In this document: piece after piece, positions 1 through 6,099 of the stretch
Layout of the letters: each line of letters starts with the position of its first letter
Position numbering within the stretch: position 1 is the first letter of the stretch
Origin: CAZSMK01 sp964608095
GTDB taxonomy: Bacteria; Sumerlaeota; Sumerlaeia; MWCT01; JAGHBZ01
Assembly: GCA_964608095.1 (NCBI GenBank)
Contig: CAZSMK010000017.1
Span: 1 to 14,454, forward strand
Length of the DNA stretch: 14,454 nt
Reading direction: 5' to 3'
Program-made: the position numbers and the translations under genes
Notes under the pieces: model-generated
Databases searched by the model: none
Seen by the model: the letters and a program-made list of their open reading frames with translations, nothing else
What the model was told of the DNA's origin: nothing

Positions 1-165
1 GGGCGTCGGGGTAGGCGTGGGTGTCGGCGTTGGAGTAGGTGTAGGAGTGGGGGTAGGTGTCGGCGTCGGGGTGGGTGTTGGGGTAGGCGTGGGCGTTGGA
101 GTTGGTGTCGGCGTGGGTGTTGGAGTCGGCGTCGGTGTCGGCGTGGGAGTAGGTGTAGGAGTAGG
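1..165 (-). repeat. (Pro-Thr)n-coding imperfect hexanucleotide tandem repeat
   Basis: Plus-strand text is a run of GGNGTN-type hexamers; the minus strand reads CCN-ACN, alternating Pro and Thr for about 27 pairs up to the window edge, so the array may be longer. The third codon positions vary (CCC/CCG/CCT/CCA with ACG/ACC/ACA/ACT), so selection appears to hold the protein sequence rather than the DNA alone. Such PT linkers connect domains of secreted enzymes and surface proteins. The plus-strand Gly-Val reading of the same DNA is a shadow. Confidence 0.9.
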
Positions 166-3100
166 TACTGTATCTTTCCAGGGCATCGGGGGCCAGGGCG
201 CTGAATACTGGAATTTGTTCTGCAAATCCGTGAAATAACCCAATGCTTCCATGCTGCCATGACGATACGGCGCAACACCATCAAAACCTTTGTCACGCGT
301 AATTTGTATCTGTCCTTCGACATCAACGCCGGAAAGGTATGCCATGTGTGCAACACCCATGAGGCGCTCACCCGAGTATGCATTCAAATGATCGTTGCAG
401 CGTGAGGAGAAGGTAGAATTGTCACTGGTATATATCATGGTTATTATACCATCGGCATAGCCATTGTTCAGCCAGTCAGTCCATTTCTGATAATTGTAAT
501 TTACCGCATCGTTATAACGACCTACAGGGAACGTAAGCAATACGTGATTGTTATCAATGGTGGTAATGGTCTGGTAGACCTCCTGGACGGTTGCAGTGAT
601 CTGGTCCTGCCTGAACGCTATCCAATCGCTGTCTGCAGGGTCGGGGATGCCGCTCTTTCCGTACTGTGCGTTGAATGCGGCAATCGCATCAGGGTTATAC
701 CCGAAATCCGATGTGCGGTCCCAGTTGGTCTGAATGTAGCGAATTCGGTCGAGGATAATCCCGTCGCAGTCATAATTCATCATTATATCGCCACAGATAT
801 TGGCGATGTATGTACGTGCGGCGGGAATTCCCGGATCAATCCACTTCCCATCGCTCGAATGCGCCGTTGTCTGCACGATTGGATCACCATTGTTGTAATA
901 GTATGTTACCCATTCAGGATGGGTGTTGAGGATGTGGTTGTCGCGGTAATCGCTGTCTTGCCCATCGGTCACGATATAACAGTTCACATAGGCAAATACC
1001 TTGAGCCCGGCGGCGTGCCCGCGCGTGGTGAATTCTTCGATTACGTCGATACTTCCTGCAGCGCTCGTGCGTGGTTCATTGTTGGGATAGGTGGAATCGT
1101 ATTTGTTCGGGAAATACGTTGCATCACCGCGGTAGCGGGCGTGTATGGCAATTGCGTTGTATTTGAGTGAGGCGATTTCATCCACCCAGTTTTGTATGGC
1201 GGTGGTGTCATTTATATCGTCGAAGACTGACATGATTGCCATACGAATTTCAGCCTTGCTGACGAGGGTGAATTTAACGGCATCGGCGATCACTACGGAA
1301 CCTCCGGAGCTCCCCGCGGCATCGAGTGTCACGCTGTTGTCGCCGGAATCAAAAGAGAATGTACCGAGCGATACCCATGTAAGGTTGTTCTGGGTCTGAT
1401 TAACGTATACGGCTTGGTCGCCGTCTGCAGCGTGCACGATATATTTCGCAGAGGTTGTCCGGTTTGTTCCTGAACGGTAAATGACAAAAACTTCATACAT
1501 CCCTGCATCCTCGAGGTTCGCTGTCCAGGTCGCCGTATGTGCACCGCCCGCAGACGCCCAGCGGTACGTCCCACCATTATAGCCGGTTGATGAGCTCGTT
1601 GACCAGGTACCGGTTTCCGTATAGGCGGGTGAGCCGTCGTCGTTATCCACGACTATACCATCAGGCACGACGGTGTGACGCGAGTAAATGTAGCAATGGA
1701 CCGTGTTCAGGTTTTCATAGCCGTTATTATAGCCGGGCCAATCATAATAGACCTCTTGCCCGTCATAACTTGGGTAACCGGGTGTGTTTTTGTCACCATA
1801 GGGATCGTTGAACACCAATGTATGCTGGTTTGTAAAATATCCGATACAGCAGATATAATGTCCTGCAGAAGTGAGTGAGTTGAGTAGTACAAACGGATAT
1901 CCATTGTTGACCTCCGTCTGCGCCTTGGTGAAGGTCGGACTCCAGTCGACGGAGGAACTTGGTCCATGCTGGTTTATGAATTCAGCCATGTGTCCTTTGG
2001 TATCTTCCCAGTTGTTTTGTGTTATCCAGCCGAAAGCGCCATAGCCGAGTACTCCGTAAGCATCGGTTCCAAGGTCGTAGGTATAGCCGTTGAAGGTATA
2101 GATATTGGGGACATACCACCCGAAATCGTGAGTATGCGTATAAGGCGTTGAACAGGTGATGGTGTGGTCGGGGAGAATGTCATAATACTGTACCGCCATA
2201 AGGGCTGATGCTGCACCACATGACGAGCTGCCGGGCCACCAGTCCGGCGTGTCGTAGACCTGGTGGAGATAGGGGACACCCGTGATCTTAACTATGTTCC
2301 CCTCCTGCACCACGCCTCGGATATCCGTAGTGGGCGCCTCGAGCGTTTCTGCAGATGGACTCTTTGCGGGCGGGACGTCTATACTGCGTAAGGCGGTAGG
2401 TCTGCCATGTTCGATTCTTCCACACGAAATTGTACCGCCCTTTTCTTTCCCGCGAGAACTGAACGCAATAGCACCTCTGGCAATGGTGGCATCAGCATCT
2501 CCGTCAGAGATCCTATAAGAATCCCATTGCTGCCCCACGGCAGAAACAGATACCAATGCAGTCTCGACGATAGAATTCTCAAGAATGGTTTTCTCGACAA
2601 AGGCAACGTTGTCATTATCGAGCCAGCCCGGTGATTCACCCTTTCCGAGTTTGTAAACAGCGCCGTTTTCCGTGTCTGCACAAATAATTTCACCCGTAAC
2701 TGCCTGCGCGAGCACTTTGTCGCCGGCTGGGGAAAACTTTGGTCCCCAGTATGCAGCGGCGCCATCGGTGACTATAGTTTCCTTGTCCTGCGCGATGTCG
2801 ATGACCACGATCTGCTCATCCGTGTTGTTATAGGCGACCCTGCCGCCGTCTTGCGAGATAGAAAGCAGGTTCACATGATGACCAAGATCGCGGACTTCCA
2901 TGTCATTCTGTTTTAGGATGACCAATTCATTGCCTACGGTGAATGCAATTATTCCATTTGGCGCAATGACCGGCGTTCCTGCGAGAGGTACTTTGTCGTA
3001 GAGGGGGAGAGTTTTTTTCATGGCAATATCAAAGAGCATCGGTTGCTGAAGGGTGCCTGCCTTCGTCTGCTCGATTGCCTTGTAACACACAAAGTCTGCA

Positions 3101-3345
3101 TCGGGCGAAATCATGGCGTAATAACCCGCATTTCGTGCGTCGGTGATCTTGACGCGTTCGCCGGTACCGCTATTTACCAGTATCAATCCGTCGTGTGCAG
3201 CGTCAGTGTAAAGTACGTATGCACCATCTGCCGATACGGATACCGGAATAGCATCGGCGTTCTTCTCTTCGCTGTTCGCAGCGCATAATACCGTGCAGCA
3301 TACAATCAGCGCAACAACGATGAAGTACTTCATGTTACCTTTCAT
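1..3345 (-). CDS. Giant secreted multidomain protein: propeller, C39-like peptidase, golvesin domain, GHL10-like glycosidase, PT linker (3' end outside window)
   Basis: One open frame of 1115 codons with no stop, read codon by codon from ATG 3345 (strong AAGGAGG Shine-Dalgarno 5 nt upstream) to the window edge. Residues 1-22 are a signal peptide (hydrophobic FIVVALIVCC core, cleavage near LCA-AN). About 30-335 is beta-rich with SPDAD, FSPAGDK and SQDGGR turns, typical of TolB/WD40-like propeller blades. About 350-550 matches Peptidase_C39_2: HQVYDTPDWWPGSSSCGAAS with Cys376, then GHYICCIGY (His496) and FNDPYG (Asp514), a plausible intact Cys-His-Asp triad. About 556-690 resembles the golvesin/xanthan-lyase C-terminal sandwich (YRWA, GMYEVFVIYRSG, ADAVKF). 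From about 697 to 1045 it matches glycosyl-hydrolase-like 10 (DUF187): HPEWV near 809, WIDPG near 835, DGIILDR with Asp861 and Asp866. SAPWPPMPW and then (PT)n close the visible part. Domain names come from family knowledge; the substrate is unknown. A role at the cell surface on peptide-bearing polymers is inference. The missing C-terminus could hold an anchor or dockerin. Confidence 0.88.
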   Translation of the reverse strand, partial: MKGNMKYFIVVALIVCCTVLCAANSEEKNADAIPVSVSADGAYVLYTDAAHDGLILVNSGTGERVKITDARNAGYYAMISPDADFVCYKAIEQTKAGTLQQPMLFDIAMKKTLPLYDKVPLAGTPVIAPNGIIAFTVGNELVILKQNDMEVRDLGHHVNLLSISQDGGRVAYNNTDEQIVVIDIAQDKETIVTDGAAAYWGPKFSPAGDKVLAQAVTGEIICADTENGAVYKLGKGESPGWLDNDNVAFVEKTILENSIVETALVSVSAVGQQWDSYRISDGDADATIARGAIAFSSRGKEKGGTISCGRIEHGRPTALRSIDVPPAKSPSAETLEAPTTDIRGVVQEGNIVKITGVPYLHQVYDTPDWWPGSSSCGAASALMAVQYYDILPDHTITCSTPYTHTHDFGWYVPNIYTFNGYTYDLGTDAYGVLGYGAFGWITQNNWEDTKGHMAEFINQHGPSSSVDWSPTFTKAQTEVNNGYPFVLLNSLTSAGHYICCIGYFTNQHTLVFNDPYGDKNTPGYPSYDGQEVYYDWPGYNNGYENLNTVHCYIYSRHTVVPDGIVVDNDDGSPAYTETGTWSTSSSTGYNGGTYRWASAGGAHTATWTANLEDAGMYEVFVIYRSGTNRTTSAKYIVHAADGDQAVYVNQTQNNLTWVSLGTFSFDSGDNSVTLDAAGSSGGSVVIADAVKFTLVSKAEIRMAIMSVFDDINDTTAIQNWVDEIASLKYNAIAIHARYRGDATYFPNKYDSTYPNNEPRTSAAGSIDVIEEFTTRGHAAGLKVFAYVNCYIVTDGQDSDYRDNHILNTHPEWVTYYYNNGDPIVQTTAHSSDGKWIDPGIPAARTYIANICGDIMMNYDCDGIILDRIRYIQTNWDRTSDFGYNPDAIAAFNAQYGKSGIPDPADSDWIAFRQDQITATVQEVYQTITTIDNNHVLLTFPVGRYNDAVNYNYQKWTDWLNNGYADGIITMIYTSDNSTFSSRCNDHLNAYSGERLMGVAHMAYLSGVDVEGQIQITRDKGFDGVAPYRHGSMEALGYFTDLQNKFQYSAPWPPMPWKDTVPTPTPTPTPTPTPTPTPTPTPTPTPTPTPTPTPTPTPTPTPTPTPTPTPTPTPTP

Positions 3346-3399
3346 AAAATCCTCCTTCGTCACAAAAGTGAACATTTAGTGTATCTATATTAAAATTGT

Positions 3400-3420
3400 T
3401 TACGTAAGGTTTGCACGTAA
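3400..3420. promoter_or_regulatory. Inverted repeat TTACGT-N9-ACGTAA, possible operator
   Basis: Arms of 6 bp (3400-3405 and 3415-3420) are perfectly complementary, and the left arm is part of the palindrome TTACGTAA. The centre lies about 65 bp upstream of the giant protein's start codon, where a promoter and regulator site would be expected. A TGATCA palindrome follows at 3422-3427. I could not find a convincing -35/-10 pair here, so regulation is a guess from position and symmetry only. Confidence 0.3.
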
Positions 3421-3741
3421 TTGATCATGAGTAGACTGAGTGTGTGCGCGTGAAATTGAAGAAAAATATCTCGAACAGTCAAAATCGTAAAAGTGATGTA
3501 AGCTGTAGACCAGGTGCGACTGAAAAAAATAGTCAGGTTAAGCGTTTCAATGAACAAGACATCATCACTAACGATTGCTTGTTAAAAGAGCAGAAGTTTC
3601 TCCTCCCGACAGGAACTTTCTTTTTGACGAGAGGAAGAGTTCAATAAATGACATTATTTCCATCCATTATAAAGTAGTCAAGCACTATTTACTCTTTAAC
3701 CAAAAAAAGTATAACCAGAGAATTTGGTATATTATTAAGGG

Positions 3742-3766
3742 AAAAAAGAATTGCTGGGGCGCCAGC
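3742..3766 (-). terminator. Possible rho-independent terminator, minus strand
   Basis: On the minus strand GCTGG-CGCC-CCAGC forms a 5-bp GC stem with a 4-base loop (3766 down to 3753), followed by AATTC and six T (3747-3742). It lies about 205 nt after the GH28-like stop codon, so it could end that transcript. The stem is short and the T-tract starts 5 nt late. The same bases also match the tRNA-Gln 3' end, so the hairpin may be incidental. Confidence 0.35.
3753..3765 (-). repeat. 13-bp direct copy of the tRNA-Gln 3' end
   Basis: GCTGGGGCGCCAG here is identical to 5935-5947, which covers the T-stem/acceptor 3' side of the tRNA-Gln gene in the same orientation. With a 2-base gap the match extends by CGAG on the tRNA-body side. 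The two copies bracket the GH28-like gene. Position and orientation are what a tRNA-3'-end integration would leave, but 13 bp is short and no integrase is present. Confidence 0.4.
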
Positions 3767-3816
3767 TCGCCTCTGCTCGCTTAAGCTCACCTGTGGCAAG
3801 TAAATCTCTAATCCTA

Positions 3817-3831
3817 TCCGCCCATGGCGGA
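3817..3831. repeat. Perfect hairpin TCCGCC-CAT-GGCGGA
   Basis: Six-base arms with a 3-base loop, about 140 nt downstream of the GH28-like stop. No T-tract follows on either strand, so it does not look like a standalone terminator. It could stabilise the 3' end of the transcript or be part of a dispersed intergenic repeat. Confidence 0.4.
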
Positions 3832-3971
3832 CTGGAACCTTCCTCCAGTGCATGGGGTATCAACAAAATCAGGCAGAATCATACTGTGTCTCAAAAAGTT
3901 TCGGGAACTCTCACACGCGATAGGGCAACATTTCAGCAATCTTCACGAATGGAAGTCTTGCGGGAACTCCA

Positions 3972-5699
3972 CTATTGTTGACGTTTCAGAATGTTATAAA
4001 GAGCCCTTTCGATATGAAGAGACAGAGGAACATTATTCGTCGACCACATCATAAGCGCTGATTCAGGAACTTCAGAAGCGAGATCGTAAATACGATCAAC
4101 CTGTACAAGGTTGTTGTTGTAGACTGAGATGTTTCTGGTTTGATCACCGTGCAGAGAGATAAAGACATCTGTGTTGTCTGGTGGACGGCAATTGCGAATA
4201 TCAATGATGTTAGAATTGGTTAACCTGAGAATCGATGTCGCATTCATAGCGAATAATACTTTTAGAGAATCGATCACTGAATCTTCGACGTCATCGAAGA
4301 CGACCGCATGTCGAAGATCGGGTGTGGATGTTGTCATTCGGACATTGTGCAGCCTCAAGTCTTTGACGTGACGACAAAAGAAACCATAGGCAGGTAAGGT
4401 ACCGAACATTATACTTTCAGGATAACTTTCAGGTTTTTCGGGAATATCACGCCCGGCATCTTCAAGAGTACCGCCACCATCAAAATTCAGGCTGATATTG
4501 CTGAGAGATACATTCTCGATTCTATGTCCGCGTAATCCTGTAATAGAACATCCTATGGGCGAGCAATCGGTTGCGACGATATTATTCATCACCACATTGC
4601 GAAAAATTCCCACATCAGGCTTCGGCTGATCCGGCTCATAAGTTCGTGCCCTGTGACCTAACCGCATAAAGATCGGAACTGCAACACCATTGATAGTGAT
4701 ATTCGTGATAGATATTCTGTCTAAAGTTCCTCCGTCGACAATCTCCAGAGCAATGGCGGCAAGACCTCGTTGCCAACCATTAATCACTTCAGAGTAACGT
4801 GGAGAGAAAATCATGCAATTGGCTATTGTAATGTTGCGAAATCCACCGCGCGATTCAGTTCCCATTTTAATCGAGTTGCAATGGCTACTGATTATGCAAT
4901 CTGAGATTGTGACGTTCTCTGTCGGCTTTGTGGAAAGGCTCTTAAGTACAATTGCGTCATCGTCAGAATCGATTACACAACCTGAGATGGTGACATCACG
5001 ACAACTATCGATGTTGAGTCCATCGTTGTTGTAAGTGGCATGATTGAAGACCGCAATATCGCGAATTGTCACCCGATCGCAATTCCGGTAGTGCTGCATC
5101 CATCTGCCGGAGTTACGAAGCCGTATGCCTTCGATCAGGACGTCCTGGCACTCCTCAAAAAAGATGTTTTGGGGGCGTATCCCCTCTTCGTATTTGAAGT
5201 TGCTACCTTGTCCATCAATTGTTCCTCTGCCACGAATAGCAATATTTTTAAGACCTTTTCCAGCGAAAACAGCCGGGGTACTGTAGTGCTCTCCTTCATT
5301 TTCAGGCAATTGACGTGGTGTGCCGTAGTGATTTAAATTGGTAGCCCCGAGTACCGTACAACCATTCTCGAGTTCAATCGTGACATTATCGGCAAGATAT
5401 ACAGTTCCCGTCAGCCATTGTCCGGGTGGAAAATAGACAATACCTCCACCTTCACCAGCACAGAGGTCGATAGCTTTCTGGATCGCCTCTGCACAATTGG
5501 TCTCGCCATCAGGTTTGGCGCCTATATCACTAATATTGTACACGCCATCGATTGCACTATAGGTTGGAGAGAGGAGCAACCAAAAAATAGAGACAATTAC
5601 CAAAAGAAATTTTCCCGGTATTAGCGATAGATTACTACACCCCCAATCTAATTCCTTACCCCATGGTCTATTTTTGTGCAGGGATGAAAGAGTTTTCAT
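3972..5699 (-). CDS. Secreted GH28-like (polygalacturonase-fold) right-handed beta-helix protein
   Basis: 575 residues. ATG 5699 is preceded by AAGGA about 10 nt upstream, and no other start is better. A long 30-residue n-region leads to a hydrophobic core (about 31-45) and a likely cleavage after SPTYSA, so the protein is exported. The mature part opens with the family's N-terminal module (NISDIGAKPDG..NCAEAIQKAID, then VYFPPGQW). Repeated beta-helix coils follow (VTIRDI, VTISGC, VTISDC, ITIANC). GH28 landmarks are the NND at 224-226 (family NTD) and DSDDDAI with the Asp pair around 246-248. The segment where the family has its GHG histidine reads SHCNSIKMGTES (271-283). Family members hydrolyse galacturonan-type or related glycans; the altered third motif makes activity and substrate uncertain. 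It may belong to a divergent GH28 branch or be a related pectin-lyase-fold hydrolase. Flanked by tRNA-Gln upstream and a gene-free stretch downstream; a TTGACA promoter candidate lies at 5766-5793. Confidence 0.88.
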   Translation of the reverse strand: MKTLSSLHKNRPWGKELDWGCSNLSLIPGKFLLVIVSIFWLLLSPTYSAIDGVYNISDIGAKPDGETNCAEAIQKAIDLCAGEGGGIVYFPPGQWLTGTVYLADNVTIELENGCTVLGATNLNHYGTPRQLPENEGEHYSTPAVFAGKGLKNIAIRGRGTIDGQGSNFKYEEGIRPQNIFFEECQDVLIEGIRLRNSGRWMQHYRNCDRVTIRDIAVFNHATYNNDGLNIDSCRDVTISGCVIDSDDDAIVLKSLSTKPTENVTISDCIISSHCNSIKMGTESRGGFRNITIANCMIFSPRYSEVINGWQRGLAAIALEIVDGGTLDRISITNITINGVAVPIFMRLGHRARTYEPDQPKPDVGIFRNVVMNNIVATDCSPIGCSITGLRGHRIENVSLSNISLNFDGGGTLEDAGRDIPEKPESYPESIMFGTLPAYGFFCRHVKDLRLHNVRMTTSTPDLRHAVVFDDVEDSVIDSLKVLFAMNATSILRLTNSNIIDIRNCRPPDNTDVFISLHGDQTRNISVYNNNLVQVDRIYDLASEVPESALMMWSTNNVPLSLHIERALYNILKRQQ

Positions 5700-5765
5700 A
5701 ATTATAATCCTTGCTTACAAGATAGCAATAAATCTTTTTTTTCGAATATGAACATGTGCTTATGT

Positions 5766-5793
5766 GTTATCAAACCGTAAAATTATATGTCAA
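5766..5793 (-). promoter_or_regulatory. Candidate sigma70 promoter of the GH28-like gene
   Basis: On the minus strand: TTGACA (5793-5788), 16-nt spacer, GATAAC (5771-5766, four of six consensus bases). It lies about 65 bp upstream of the start codon in an AT-rich stretch. The -35 is perfect and the -10 is weak. Confidence 0.45.
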
Positions 5794-5932
5794 GGTTCAA
5801 GCACTTTCATCCACATTGGGTAGGGGAGAGGATCAGTGGGAAAAATTGAATAATTTTGAGCATCTACGTTTCGAGCCTTCCGCTGAGTTCAACGCCGTGA
5901 TAAAGTAAGTGCCCCGAGATTATATAAAGGAG

Positions 5933-6008
5933 TGGCTGGGGCGCCAGGACTCGAACCTGGAACCTTCTGATCCAGAGTCAGACGTCTTGCCAATTCGACC
6001 ACGCCCCA
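5933..6008 (-). tRNA. tRNA-Gln (anticodon CTG)
   Basis: Minus-strand cloverleaf of 76 nt. The acceptor stem TGGGGCG (6008-6002) pairs with CGCCCCA (5943-5937), followed by discriminator G and an encoded CCA (5935-5933). The anticodon stem TCTGA/TCAGA closes the 7-base loop CTCTGGA, giving anticodon CTG, which reads the CAG glutamine codon. The T-arm is CCAGG-TTCGAGT-CCTGG. A U at position 1 is typical of bacterial tRNA-Gln. The gene sits between atpA and the GH28-like gene and has its own promoter candidate. Confidence 0.96.
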
Positions 6009-6036
6009 GCTGAGTTAGAAAAAACAAACAGAATAT

Positions 6037-6065
6037 AATATATTTTCAGGTATCGAGACGTTCAA
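6037..6065 (-). promoter_or_regulatory. Candidate sigma70 promoter of tRNA-Gln
   Basis: Minus strand: TTGAAC (6065-6060), 17-nt spacer, TATATT (6042-6037). The predicted start lies about 20 nt before the mature tRNA 5' end. Good match and spacing for a single tRNA transcription unit. Confidence 0.55.
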
Positions 6066-6099
6066 GTCAAATGGAAAATCTTCCCTCTTTTCCGTGTGG

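Larger units (their letters stand above)
3346..3971. other. Gene-free stretch upstream of the giant protein and downstream of the GH28-like gene
   Basis: No convincing gene lies here on either strand; the short plus-strand open frames lack a ribosome binding site and recognisable protein character. The part at 3346-3750 is clearly AT-rich and is presumably the leader/promoter region of the giant protein. The part at 3751-3971 is more GC-rich. It holds a hairpin with a T-tract (3742-3766), a 15-bp palindromic hairpin (3817-3831), and a 9-bp direct repeat CGGGAACTC at 3902-3910 and 3961-3969. The two compositions meet near 3750, at the copy of the tRNA-Gln 3' end. Confidence 0.6.

Noticed and set aside
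1..165. CRISPR array or satellite DNA at the window start
   Set aside because: The unit is a 6-bp imperfect coding repeat without spacers, in frame with the giant protein.
17..238. Plus-strand open frame encoding a Gly-Val repeat
   Set aside because: It is the complement of the PT-coding linker of the minus-strand giant protein; no ribosome binding site and no independent protein character.
544..2765. Several short plus- and minus-strand open frames across the left 3 kb
   Set aside because: All lie inside the continuous 1115-codon minus-strand frame, which shows clear domains; the others are out-of-frame shadows.
3575..3625. Possible riboswitch or structured leader around the CTCCCGACAGG segment
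   Set aside because: Only a weak AAGTT/AACTT pairing could be drawn and no known riboswitch core is recognisable.
3444..3981. Short plus-strand frames in the intergenic stretch (67-76 codons)
   Set aside because: No Shine-Dalgarno sequences, mutually overlapping, odd composition and no recognisable motif; the last one runs into the GH28-like gene on the other strand.
6080..6099. GGAAAA/TTTTCC hairpin just after the atpA stop as a terminator
   Set aside because: A/T-rich 6-bp stem with a 9-base loop and no T-tract directly after it; too weak to call.
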